A DNA stretch of 48,900 nt from an uncultured Flavobacteriales bacterium (GTDB lineage: Bacteria > Bacteroidota > Bacteroidia > Flavobacteriales_G > Salibacteraceae), in NCBI GenBank assembly GCA_913045895.1, contig CAJWSQ010000001.1, forward strand, positions 1 to 48,900, written 5' to 3'. Both the position numbers and the translations under genes were made by a program. Below, piece by piece: positions 32,401-39,365 of the stretch. A model generated the notes under the pieces. That model made no database searches. It was not told the origin of the DNA and saw only the letters and a program-made list of their open reading frames with translations. Positions within the stretch are counted from its first letter, which is position 1; every line of letters starts with the position of its first letter.

Positions 32401-33782
32401 GGGATGAAAACCACAATGATGATTAACACACCAAAGGCAGCCGATTGAAACATGTTTGCTGTTGAATTTTGGATAACAGCATTCATCTCTCGTTTACTGA
32501 TTTTTTGATTGGGGTGATGTTCATGTAAGTGATGTAAAATTCCTTCAACAATAATCACAGCCATATCAATCACAATCCCAAAATCAATGGCTCCGAGCGA
32601 CATTAAGTTGGCTGAAACACCAAAGATGCGCATCATGATAAAGGCAAATAAAAGCGAGAGTGGAATAACTGATGATACAATAATTCCGGCTCTTAAATTA
32701 CCTAACAGTAAAACCAAAACGAAGATAACGATGAGTCCACCCTCAACCAGGTTTTTGGTAATTGTTCCCGTTGTTTTACTCACCAAATCAGAGCGATCGA
32801 GGTAAGGTTCAATTCGAATACCTTCGGGTAAACTTTTCTGTACTTCAGCCACACGATTTTGAACGTTTACGATAGCTTCAGATGAATTGGCTCCTTTCAA
32901 CATCAAGGCAATTCCACCAACGGCTTCGCCTTTTCCGTCTTTGGTCATGGCTCCAAATCGGTTTGAATGTCCGAAACGCACATCAGCCACATCGCCAACC
33001 GTAACGGGAATGTTGTTTCTGGAAGTGATTACAATTTGATTGATTTCTTCTAAAATATCAATTAACCCATTCATACGGATGTACTGGGCTCTTCCATCTT
33101 TTTCGATGTATCCAGCACCTGAATTTTGGTTGTTTTTTTCAAGAGCCGAATAGATATCGTTGATGGTGATGTTTTGTCCGATGAGCTTTTCAGGGTGAAC
33201 AGCAACTTCGTATTCTTTGACGAATCCACCGAAACTTGAAATCTCGATAATTCCAGGAATTCCGCTTAATTGTCGTTTAACCACCCAATCTTGAATGGAG
33301 CGCAAAGCCGTTAAACTGTACTTCTCTTTGTAAGCTGGATCAACCTCTAAAGTGTACTGATAAATCTCGCCTAATCCTGTTGTAATAGGCATGAGTTCTG
33401 GTGTTCCATAACCCGCAGGAATTTCACCAGTTACCAAATTAATTTGCTCAGATACGAATTGCCGAGCATCTAAGATGGGAACATCTTCTTCAAAAACTAC
33501 CGTTACCAAACTGATTCCAAAGCGCGAAATAGAACGCACTTCAACCACGTTGGGTAAGTTGGTTAAGGCAATCTCAACCGGATAGGTAATGAATTGCTCC
33601 ACTTCTTGAGCACTTAGTGATGGCGATTGTGTAACCACCTGCACTTGGTTGGTGGTGATGTCGGGAACTGCATCAAGCGGTATGTGTTGAATGGAATAAA
33701 CTCCCATTCCGATTAGCCCCAAAACAAATAGGGCAACCAATAGCTTTTGTTTGATAACAAAGCCAATAAATGCACGAATCAT
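29496..33782 (-). CDS. CusA/CzcA heavy-metal RND pump fused to TolC-family channel
   Basis: A 1428-residue fusion. Residues 1 to about 1030 are a complete heavy-metal-type RND transporter: N-terminal helix with PLDAVPDITTNQVQV, the two large periplasmic loops, the DFGIVIDMAVIIVEG transmembrane motif (charged residues for proton relay) and the GVAVLNGIVLISR end. After Met1028 (ATG at 30701) comes a hydrophobic stretch ending GSSTQAQ, which resembles a signal peptide. It is followed by a roughly 370-residue TolC-like region (LSLDAAIDSAINNN..., two long helical repeats with AGEIDLLQKS and AGELDYFQFVQ). Such fusions are known in Bacteroidota. Exports Cu/Ag or Co/Zn/Cd; the metal is not predictable with confidence. 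Confidence 0.92.
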   Translation of the reverse strand: MIRAFIGFVIKQKLLVALFVLGLIGMGVYSIQHIPLDAVPDITTNQVQVVTQSPSLSAQEVEQFITYPVEIALTNLPNVVEVRSISRFGISLVTVVFEEDVPILDARQFVSEQINLVTGEIPAGYGTPELMPITTGLGEIYQYTLEVDPAYKEKYSLTALRSIQDWVVKRQLSGIPGIIEISSFGGFVKEYEVAVHPEKLIGQNITINDIYSALEKNNQNSGAGYIEKDGRAQYIRMNGLIDILEEINQIVITSRNNIPVTVGDVADVRFGHSNRFGAMTKDGKGEAVGGIALMLKGANSSEAIVNVQNRVAEVQKSLPEGIRIEPYLDRSDLVSKTTGTITKNLVEGGLIVIFVLVLLLGNLRAGIIVSSVIPLSLLFAFIMMRIFGVSANLMSLGAIDFGIVIDMAVIIVEGILHHLHEHHPNQKISKREMNAVIQNSTANMFQSAAFGVLIIIVVFIPILTLEGTEGTMFRPMAQTVSFAVTGAMLLSITYVPMMSSLMLNRNIKVKTTLSDKINNFLVKIYTPSLKGALKKPMLLIGIAVTTLALSVFTFTRMGAEFIPSLEEGDLAMQLVLESDVSLEESIRNSTQAEQIILENFPEVLHMVSKIGTAEVPTDPMGIEDADVMIILKPKDEWVSATTKDELVSKMKEALISGGIKSEVEFSQPIQLRFNELISGTKSDIAVKIFGRDLEKLAELGQKAEVVIKNIEGAGDVRLEQTEGLPQKVITYNRVALAQYGLNVETVNRTVRAAFAGESSGIVLENDRKYNLVVRMSSENRHQVDLDRIYVNSSQGRSIPVSELVYIDEIEGPSRISRDQAQRRIVIGVNVRNRDTESLVYEIEQQLHNQLRLPDGYHIEFGGDFEKLQSAKQRLSIAVPLVLLLILLLLYMAFQKISDALLIFTAIPFAAIGGVFALWVRDMPFSISAGVGFIALFGVAVLNGIVLISRFNQLKEEHGFTIDKVIVDGAISRLRPVVMTASVAAFGFLPMAISVSAGAEVQKPLATVVIGGLITSTLLTLILLPILYMKFHSKSFNASKAALAILVLVGLGSSTQAQTLSLDAAIDSAINNNRAYQNAQLQVDFARKNKQQNWSLGTTDVDYEYGQINEDVNDYFFSIQQNFGNIASQIYGSKVSRALEAKAEADLYTQKAILTRDVKMAYSKWQYAYEKFSIYSSKDSLFNSLESRANLQYEAGEIDLLQKSMAETQYISFLNEFAKAKNELNTAESELMQACYLSNKPDSPTDSLQVKALLIEDSAATLLTESAQMNWELQQRKTQFEKRGFFPEFRAGYFNQRIVNLNNMQGFSVGVSLPLWFIPQKSKVNQLQIQSDMYYNAYLQKELEIEQQHRVASEQATTLSRQLQEAGSKYRTQAQLLQNQSLVKLNAGELDYFQFVQAISLAINAETAYLDLLFRYNQALTQVEFYQSK

Positions 33783-33841
33783 AAAATCTGATTTTGCTTA
33801 GTTCGAAAGTAAAAATGGAGTAGGTGAAAAAGAGGTGCTAA

Positions 33842-34228
33842 CTAAGCACGTGGAGGCCCGCGGAGAACGGGTATTTGTTGTAGATGAAGTTGAAGAGCTA
33901 CTTCGTTTTGAGGAGCTCCAAATGTTTGTTTTTCAACTGCAATTAAGCAGAAAAAGCACGTAAATAATGTGGCTGCAACAAAAACAAAATCCCAATTGAT
34001 ATTAGGTATCGGACTGTTTTTGATTTGTTGGTTGTGATCGATTCCTGTATCAGCGTGAAAGAAGTGCTCTATCAAAGAAAATACGCTTGATTCTTCTTCA
34101 GCCTCGGTGTATCTGTTTTGCGACTCGTTGCTGAATAAATGGTCAGATAAATGGTGATGCGGCACAATGTTGTGCAGCGTAACAATGGCAAATGAAAGCC
34201 AAATAAATATGTGAGCCCATTTTTTCAA
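33842..34228 (-). CDS. His-rich membrane-anchored protein of metal efflux operon
   Basis: About 128 residues. An N-terminal hydrophobic segment (WAHIFIWLSFAIVTLHNIV) is followed by a His cluster (PHHHLSDHL, residues about 23-31), more His in IEHFFHADTGIDHNQQ, a second hydrophobic segment (FVFVAATLFTCFFCLIA) and the ending LRGPPRA. Small His-rich proteins with this ending commonly precede RND metal-efflux genes in Bacteroidota and probably bind the metal at the periplasmic face. Start codon: TTG at 34228 is preferred, since the in-frame TTG at 34237 lies inside the -7 box; the message would be nearly leaderless. No ATG is available. Confidence 0.7.
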   Translation of the reverse strand: MKKWAHIFIWLSFAIVTLHNIVPHHHLSDHLFSNESQNRYTEAEEESSVFSLIEHFFHADTGIDHNQQIKNSPIPNINWDFVFVAATLFTCFFCLIAVEKQTFGAPQNEVALQLHLQQIPVLRGPPRA

Positions 34229-34234
34229 CGCGAG

Positions 34235-34264
34235 CAAAATTAGAGAATGTTTGTCAATGTCAAA
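34235..34264 (-). promoter_or_regulatory. Strong promoter of metal efflux operon
   Basis: On the minus strand: TTTG (34264-34261), 18 bases, TAATTTTG (34242-34235), matching every consensus position. A short inverted repeat ATAGCA/TGCTAT (34282-34301) just upstream could bind a metal-responsive regulator. Confidence 0.7.
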
Positions 34265-34310
34265 GGTTGTTTAACAGAATGATAGCAATACAGACTGCTA
34301 TAAAGCTAAT

Positions 34311-34784
34311 TTAGATTCTCTCGAAAGTGAGGTAATCAGTTTCGCCATTACCACCGCTAATGTCAATCAAAACCAATTGGGTTTCAGATTGAGAAACAAT
34401 GTCCCAATCATCATTCAACTCTTGAAGTTCGTTGGCTGCACTGAAAGCAATGACGAAATCATAATCGCTGGCATCATCATCGTCACTACCATCTTTAATT
34501 ACGCTCCATGTTCCAGCGAATGTTTCCGTACCATCAAATGCCTCTAAAGTGCTATTGCTGTTGAAGGTGAAAACATAACCAACGTAGTGATTGGTTTCAT
34601 TTGATCCAGAATCGATAAACTCTGTAATTCGCCATGTTCCACGTTGCATATTGGTTCTAACAACAACTGAAACATCACCTGTAACGTTGTCATCGTTGCT
34701 GTCATCGTCTTTATCGCAAGCAAAAAATGAGAAAACACTCATTAAAACTACAAGTGGCAAGAATTTAGAGATTTGGATTTTCAT
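34311..34784 (-). CDS. Lipocalin-like lipoprotein
   Basis: Encodes 157 residues: a lipoprotein signal ending FSFFAC (Cys23), a very acidic linker (DKDDDSNDDN), then a beta-rich domain typical of Bacteroidota lipocalin-like lipoproteins (GTWRITEFIDSGSNETNHYVGYVFTFNSNSTLEA, FAGTWSVIKD, then a run of Asp residues). The strand pattern GxW...F.FN..G...GTW is the lipocalin-like_4 type. Outer-membrane anchored, ligand unknown. Monocistronic; the 58-base gap upstream has only a one-mismatch -7 sequence. Confidence 0.75.
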   Translation of the reverse strand: MKIQISKFLPLVVLMSVFSFFACDKDDDSNDDNVTGDVSVVVRTNMQRGTWRITEFIDSGSNETNHYVGYVFTFNSNSTLEAFDGTETFAGTWSVIKDGSDDDDASDYDFVIAFSAANELQELNDDWDIVSQSETQLVLIDISGGNGETDYLTFERI

Positions 34785-34842
34785 AATTACTGATCGTTAT
34801 GAGGATTTGATTGCGTTAAATGTAAGTCAATTTTTTAGATGG

Positions 34843-35274
34843 TTAAGCAACAGCCTTCTTACTCAATTTCAAAGCAACTAAGCCACCTAACCAACCCATT
34901 GGGAAGTAGGCAAGAGCTAAATCGGTAAGGATAAACCAAGTTGGTGCAGGTAATATAAATACCATGAGAACTCCACCTATAAAGAACAATGCTCCAATAC
35001 TTAGGGCGAATTTCATTTTATGATTCTGAGCGATAATACCAGCAACAATAGCTCCAACCAATGAACCCAGAGCATGAGCTAAAAATGGAAAAATGAAATG
35101 CTCTAAACCCAGGTGAGGCATAGCTTCAGCCAAGGCTTCCATGTTGTTTACATCAACCCCTTCAATGGGATACATCTCATGGCCAACCTTCACCAAAGAC
35201 ATGTTTACAGTGCCTCCTAAAAACCAGCCGACAATTACGGCTACAATGTTTCTTAATACAGATTTGAAGTTCAT
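34843..35274 (-). CDS. Four-helix membrane protein, hypothetical
   Basis: Encodes 143 residues with four transmembrane helices (about 8-27, 58-82, 87-107 and 111-135). Motifs include VGWFLGGTVNMSLVKVG and HALGSLVGAIVAGIIA, glycine-rich and common in small Bacteroidota inner-membrane proteins. No catalytic motif. Upstream on the minus strand, TTTG-N17-TATATTGA resembles a promoter with an imperfect -7. The gene is separated from mscS by a strong terminator. Function unknown. Confidence 0.7.
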   Translation of the reverse strand: MNFKSVLRNIVAVIVGWFLGGTVNMSLVKVGHEMYPIEGVDVNNMEALAEAMPHLGLEHFIFPFLAHALGSLVGAIVAGIIAQNHKMKFALSIGALFFIGGVLMVFILPAPTWFILTDLALAYFPMGWLGGLVALKLSKKAVA

Positions 35275-35315
35275 AGACTAAATTTATTTCAATATAGAAA
35301 TTCTGGCTATAAACA

Positions 35316-35343
35316 AAAAAGGCTGCCAATTGGCAGCCTTTTT
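35316..35343 (-). terminator. Bidirectional-type intrinsic terminator after mscS
   Basis: A perfect 12-bp stem AAAAAGGCTGCC / GGCAGCCTTTTT with AATT loop lies two bases beyond the mscS stop codon. On the minus strand the hairpin is followed by TTTTT plus TGTTT. Confidence 0.85.
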
Positions 35344-35345
35344 AA

Positions 35346-36191
35346 TTATGAGTTGTGATTGTAAATATGCACATCGCGTTGCGGATATGGAATTCCAATT
35401 CCGGCAGCGTCTAGCTCTAATTTCACTCGTTCGGTAATATCAAAATATAAACCCCAGTAGTCTTCGGCTTTTACCCAAGCTCTACACGTAAAGTTTACGC
35501 TGTTGTCTGCCAATTCAGAAACAGCAACTAAGTGAGCCGGATCATCTAAAACACGAGGGTCAGACTCTAACAAATTGTTGAAGATTTCTTTTGCTTGTTT
35601 AATATCAGCATCATAACTGATACCAAAAGTAAAATCACATCTCAAGGTATCTTTTGCTGAATAATTTAAGATGCTATCATTACTAATTGTACCATTTGGA
35701 ATAATGATTTGACGGTTCTGGAAGGTTTTCAATTTCGTTACAAAAATTTGAATTTCCTCAACCGTACCCGTGTGACCACCAGCTTCAATTACATCACCTA
35801 CTTTAAAAGGTTTGAAAGCCAGTAATAAAACACCACCTGCAAAGTTGGCCAATGTGCCTTGTAAAGCTAAACCAACAGCCAAACCAGCGGCACCTAATAC
35901 AGCTACAAACGATGTGGTTTCAATACCCACCATGCTTGCCACACTAATGATTAAAAGTGCTTTTAGCGACCAGTTTAATAAGTTGCTTAAAAATGGACGA
36001 AGAGTAGGGTCCATTTCTTTGCGCTCCATGGCTCTTTTAGAGGTTTTGGTTATTACTTTAATTACACGTAAACCAATTAATAGGGTTAGTATAGCGAGTA
36101 TAACCTTAGGTCCATAAACCATAACCAATTCAATAGCTTTTTCAGTATAGGCCTGAACGGTTTCTGTAGAATTTAGGATTTCTTCTTCCAT
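35346..36191 (-). CDS. mscS: Small-conductance mechanosensitive channel MscS
   Basis: A 281-residue inner-membrane channel. Three transmembrane helices include the Gly/Ala-rich pore helix TM3 (VAVLGAAGLAVGLALQGTLANFAGGVLLL, about residues 95-123). The MscS beta domain follows (FKVGDVIEAGGHTGTVEEIQIFVTKLKTFQNRQIIIPNGTISND), then the C-terminal alpha/beta vestibule ending PYPQRDVHIYN. It opens under membrane tension to release solutes on hypo-osmotic shock. Length matches E. coli MscS. Single-gene transcript with its own promoter box and terminator. Confidence 0.94.
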   Translation of the reverse strand: MEEEILNSTETVQAYTEKAIELVMVYGPKVILAILTLLIGLRVIKVITKTSKRAMERKEMDPTLRPFLSNLLNWSLKALLIISVASMVGIETTSFVAVLGAAGLAVGLALQGTLANFAGGVLLLAFKPFKVGDVIEAGGHTGTVEEIQIFVTKLKTFQNRQIIIPNGTISNDSILNYSAKDTLRCDFTFGISYDADIKQAKEIFNNLLESDPRVLDDPAHLVAVSELADNSVNFTCRAWVKAEDYWGLYFDITERVKLELDAAGIGIPYPQRDVHIYNHNS

Positions 36192-36225
36192 GCGTTAATT
36201 TTTAGAGTTGATGTATTCAGTGATA

Positions 36226-36233
36226 CAAACATA
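36226..36233 (-). promoter_or_regulatory. -7 box (TATGTTTG) of mscS
   Basis: Exact TAnnTTTG on the minus strand, 34 bases before the mscS ATG. No TTTG at the -33 distance. Confidence 0.5.
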
Positions 36234-36281
36234 AAGGCTAAATGTTTAAGTCGGTCACACACATATTAAGAAATCTCAATC

Positions 36282-36310
36282 AAAAAAGGCTTACCTCAAT
36301 GGCAAGCCTT
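36282..36310 (-). terminator. Intrinsic terminator after cysteine-dioxygenase-like gene
   Basis: On the minus strand AAGGCTTGCC pairs with GGTAAGCCTT (one G-U wobble, 5-base loop) and is followed by TTTT. It begins five bases past the stop codon at 36316. Confidence 0.8.
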
Positions 36311-36315
36311 CTTCA

Positions 36316-36852
36316 TTATTTAAATTCATCCCTAAAGTCGTTATCGTAAGAGATCGGAACTTCTTCAAATTCCTCGGTTTCAGTATTGTATTTTTTGTAG
36401 CGCTCAAACGGTAAAACAAATAAATGAAGGGTTAATGTTTTACCATCATTGCTGTTGATGAACTGGTGTAAACCTTGATAATCATTGATGTATGAAACAC
36501 TGCCAGGTTTCAGGATATTCTTGCTGATTTCAACTACAGAGTTAAAGCTTTCACTACCCAAGAAACGTACTTCTGTCATTTCACCAGAAATAACTACAGC
36601 CCAGCCTTGTTGGTGACCATAATTGTGAATTGCTGTTTTCTGGTGTGGAAGAGAACAAGCTAAAAGCAGTTCAAACTCGCTACATTTATACAATAAGTTG
36701 CGCGTGTGGTGATCTTCATTCCACGAAATGTATGGCTCAAAATCGAGTGGATCTATGTCAACGCGTTTCATAACACTGCCGTAAGTGTTATCAACTGACA
36801 TATTCAACAATTCATGAATGAGTTCTTTAATTGATTTAATGGGTGTTTTCAT
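36316..36852 (-). CDS. Cysteine dioxygenase-family cupin
   Basis: A 178-residue cupin resembling cysteine dioxygenase type I: YISWNEDHHTRNLLYKCSEFELLLACSLPHQKTAIHNYGHQQGWAVVISG aligns with the family's R-x-LY and IHxHxxxxxxxxVLxG blocks. Two of three metal ligands are in place (H76 and H129 in GLHQFIN). The second, normally His in HxH, is Tyr78, with another His at 80. The bacterial Gly in place of the eukaryotic cross-link Cys is present. If active it would oxidise cysteine or another thiol. A rare Shine-Dalgarno (AAAGGAGA, 36861-36868) precedes the ATG. Confidence 0.75.
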   Translation of the reverse strand: MKTPIKSIKELIHELLNMSVDNTYGSVMKRVDIDPLDFEPYISWNEDHHTRNLLYKCSEFELLLACSLPHQKTAIHNYGHQQGWAVVISGEMTEVRFLGSESFNSVVEISKNILKPGSVSYINDYQGLHQFINSNDGKTLTLHLFVLPFERYKKYNTETEEFEEVPISYDNDFRDEFK

Positions 36853-36943
36853 GACAAAATTCTCCTTTCAACCATAAAGTTAAATTGTTGATTCAGAGCT
36901 AAAAATGACCTTTGTCACAACCTCAGAAAAGAGCATAAAAAAA

Positions 36944-37041
36944 CGGGCTAGCTACTTGCATCGCACCGCTACAACCGTTTACCCTTGCTTTCTTCCGAAC
37001 CTGGGGGATTCAACAGGAGCTGGTCGTACAAGACTAACCCG
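36944..37041 (-). ncRNA. ffs: Signal recognition particle RNA (4.5S, small bacterial type)
   Basis: A roughly 98-nt RNA. The apical helix-8 region reads CAGGTTCGGAAGAAAGCAAGG, which contains the conserved GGAA tetraloop and the Ffh-binding internal loops. The ends pair (CGGGTTAG with CTAGCCCG, one G-U), giving one long hairpin without an Alu domain. A consensus promoter lies six bases upstream of the 5' end, and a run of seven T follows the 3' end as terminator. This explains the protein-free stretch 36853-37158 and overrides short open frames on both strands there. With Ffh it targets membrane proteins to the translocon. Confidence 0.93.
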
Positions 37042-37047
37042 AGGCGG

Positions 37048-37076
37048 CAAAAGTAGAAAAATTCGGCAACTGGCAA
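37048..37076 (-). promoter_or_regulatory. Promoter of ffs
   Basis: On the minus strand: TTG (37076-37074), 18 bases, TACTTTTG (37055-37048), then six bases to the SRP RNA 5' end. The short distance supports it. Confidence 0.75.
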
Positions 37077-37124
37077 GTTTTATTACTGAAAAGTGTAATT
37101 CGGCCGTTAGGCTAGTAGAATAAT

Positions 37125-37132
37125 TATATTTG
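37125..37132 (+). promoter_or_regulatory. -7 box (TATATTTG) of DUF4199-glycosyltransferase operon
   Basis: Exact TAnnTTTG on the plus strand, 26 bases before the ATG at 37159. The -33 element is weak. Divergent from ffs. Confidence 0.55.
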
Positions 37133-37158
37133 CTCACCAACAATTCTATGTATATAAG

Positions 37159-37716
37159 ATGGAAAACCAACGATTGACAACAGATCAATTTCTTAAATAT
37201 GCTTTGCTTTTTGGAGTAGTTCAAATAGTATATCAGCTATTCGCATACTTGATGGGTATTGGCTATATGGCTTCTTTATGGAATGTTGGTTTTTCAATTC
37301 TACTAAACATTGCTGTATTGGTATACATCATGTTGCAAATTAGAAACGTTTCAGGAGGTTTCATTAGCTTTAGAAAGTTATTCGTAAACACCTCAATAGT
37401 TTTGATTTTTGGTTTGTTTTTAAGTGTCATGTTTGATTACGTTTTAAACACTGTAATAGATCCAGACTTACCCCTGAAAATTGTTGAAGCGTCTTTTGAG
37501 AATACGCTTTCTATGTTAGAAGGGATGGGACTTCCTGATGAAACTTTAGATGAAACATATGCTGAAATGGAGCAAGCCAAAAAAGAGATTGAATCTGAAT
37601 ACACAGTAGCTCAATTTTTGCCAGCTTACCTCATATCTTATGGTTTGTGGACTATACCGAACTTGATTTTATCACTGATTTTGAAAAAAGAAGAATCACT
37701 ATTTAAGCCTGAATAA
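37159..37716 (+). CDS. DUF4199 family membrane protein
   Basis: A 185-residue member of DUF4199, a Bacteroidota-specific membrane family: helices at about 12-31, 40-60, 72-95 and 150-172, with a conserved ISFRKLF segment after the second helix and an acidic periplasmic or cytosolic helix (LDETYAEMEQAKKEIESEY). In this phylum DUF4199 genes very often sit directly upstream of a family 2 glycosyltransferase gene, as here with a two-base gap, so a helper role for that enzyme is plausible. First gene of a four-gene operon. Confidence 0.88.
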   Translation: MENQRLTTDQFLKYALLFGVVQIVYQLFAYLMGIGYMASLWNVGFSILLNIAVLVYIMLQIRNVSGGFISFRKLFVNTSIVLIFGLFLSVMFDYVLNTVIDPDLPLKIVEASFENTLSMLEGMGLPDETLDETYAEMEQAKKEIESEYTVAQFLPAYLISYGLWTIPNLILSLILKKEESLFKPE

Positions 37717-37718
37717 CT

Positions 37719-38675
37719 ATGGATATCAGTGTTGTTGTTCCTTTATTCAACGAAGAAGAATCGCTTCCAGAATTAACCGCTTGGATCAAGCGAGTGATGG
37801 ATGCCAATCAATATACATATGAAGTGTTGTTGATTGACGATGGAAGTAATGACACTTCATGGCAAGTGGTTGAAACCATATCGAATCAGAATCCAGCTGT
37901 AAAGGGAATTAAGTTCAGAAGAAACTACGGAAAAAGTGCGGCTTTAAACGTAGGTTTCTCACATGCAAAAGGTGATGTCATTATCACTATGGATGCTGAT
38001 TTACAAGATAGTCCTGATGAAATTCCTGATTTGTATAACCTCATTATGAAAGAGGGTTACGATCTAATTTCGGGATGGAAACAAAAGCGTTACGATCCAA
38101 TTAGCAAAACGCTACCTACCAAATTGTTTAACTGGGCAACTCGTAAAATGAGTGGGATTCACTTAAACGATTTCAATTGTGGTTTAAAAGCATATCGTAA
38201 CAATGTAGTGAAATGCATTGAGGTGTATGGCGAAATGCATCGTTATATTCCTGTGTTGGCTAAGCAAGCTGGATTTGTAAAAATTGGTGAGAAAGTAGTT
38301 GAACATCAGGCGCGTAAATACGGAAAAAGTAAGTTTGGGATGAATCGCTTCATCAACGGATTCTTAGATTTATTGACGATTACATTCTTATCGAGCTACG
38401 GAAAAAAACCAATGCACTTTTTTGGGTTACTTGGTTCGGTAATGTTCTTTATAGGCTTTTTAATGGTGCTGTTTATCGGTGGCGAAAAGTTGTACTATTT
38501 ACAAGCAGGAATACGTTATAGGTTAGTAACAGACAGCCCCATGTTTTATGTGGCGCTAACATCTATGATACTTGGAACGCAATTATTCACGGCAGGATTT
38601 TTGGGAGAACTAGTTTCTAGAAATGCTTCTGAACGCAACAATTATCAGATAGAAACCTACAAAAACGTAGAATAA
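37719..38675 (+). CDS. Family 2 glycosyltransferase (DPM/GtrB-like)
   Basis: A 318-residue GT-A fold polyprenyl-phosphate glycosyltransferase: MDISVVVPLFNEEESLPEL at the start, LLIDDGSNDTSW, the metal-binding MDADLQDSPDEIP (DxD at about residues 88-90), KGIKFRRNYGKSAALNVGF and YGKSKFGMNRF. Two C-terminal transmembrane helices (about 232-250 and 270-295) anchor it. It would transfer a sugar from a nucleotide donor to undecaprenyl phosphate on the cytosolic face, for later use in glycan or protein decoration. Cotranscribed with DUF4199 upstream and the MORN protein three bases downstream. Confidence 0.92.
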   Translation: MDISVVVPLFNEEESLPELTAWIKRVMDANQYTYEVLLIDDGSNDTSWQVVETISNQNPAVKGIKFRRNYGKSAALNVGFSHAKGDVIITMDADLQDSPDEIPDLYNLIMKEGYDLISGWKQKRYDPISKTLPTKLFNWATRKMSGIHLNDFNCGLKAYRNNVVKCIEVYGEMHRYIPVLAKQAGFVKIGEKVVEHQARKYGKSKFGMNRFINGFLDLLTITFLSSYGKKPMHFFGLLGSVMFFIGFLMVLFIGGEKLYYLQAGIRYRLVTDSPMFYVALTSMILGTQLFTAGFLGELVSRNASERNNYQIETYKNVE

Positions 38676-38678
38676 TAG

Positions 38679-39365
38679 ATGAGATTATCAGCCTTAGTAT
38701 TGCTTTTATCAGTAGTTATTATGCCTTCATTGGTGTTTGGTCAGTTAAACCAGACCGATGATCAAGGTCGTAAACAAGGTAAGTGGGAAAAGCGTTATTC
38801 TAACGGAAACATAAAATACAAAGGCACTTTTAAAGATGATAAGCCTGTTGGCGAGTTTATCTATTACGATTATCGTTTGAATCTGGTGGCTAAAGTAAAC
38901 CACTTAGGCAATGACTCTGCATCTGCTCAAATTTTCCACAAGAATAAAGCATTGGAAGGTGAGGGGATGTATTACAAACAAGAGAAAACAGGCGTTTGGA
39001 AGTTTTACGATAACACCGGTACGCTGAGTGCTGTTGAAACGTTTAAGAGTGGAAAAAAACACGGTAAATCTCAAACGTATCTTCTAAACGGACAGGTTTC
39101 TAGAGAAACCGAATATGTAGAAGGATTTGAAACAGGTTTACGCATAGATTACTTTCAAGATGGAACTAAACGCTTTGAAGGTCGTGTTATAGATGGAGTT
39201 TTTGATGGTGAGGTTACATTTTATCACCCCAATGGAAAACTCAAAATGGTTGGGAATTATAAGAATGCGGTTCCTGATGGACAATGGATTTACTATGATG
39301 AAAAAGGATTACCATTCAGGCATGAGATATATGAAAAAGGCGAGCTTAAAGAAGCTAGCGAGTAA
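38679..39365 (+). CDS. Secreted MORN/YwqK-like repeat protein
   Basis: A 228-residue exported protein with signal peptide MRLSALVLLLSVVIMPSLVFGQ. At least six MORN/YwqK-type beta-repeats follow: GKWEKRYSNGNIKYKGTF, GEFIYYDYRLNLVAKV, GVWKFYDNTGTLSAVETF, GKSQTYLLNGQVSRETEY, FDGEVTFYHPNGKLKMVGNY and DGQWIYYDEKGLPFRHEIY. Such proteins are abundant in Bacteroidota and mostly uncharacterised. Its last 35 bases overlap the start of the following protease gene in another frame, suggesting translational coupling. Confidence 0.85.
   Translation: MRLSALVLLLSVVIMPSLVFGQLNQTDDQGRKQGKWEKRYSNGNIKYKGTFKDDKPVGEFIYYDYRLNLVAKVNHLGNDSASAQIFHKNKALEGEGMYYKQEKTGVWKFYDNTGTLSAVETFKSGKKHGKSQTYLLNGQVSRETEYVEGFETGLRIDYFQDGTKRFEGRVIDGVFDGEVTFYHPNGKLKMVGNYKNAVPDGQWIYYDEKGLPFRHEIYEKGELKEASE

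Noticed and set aside
36905-37224. Short open frames on both strands in the region 36905-37224
   Set aside because: They lie across the SRP RNA gene and its promoter and have no protein-like composition.
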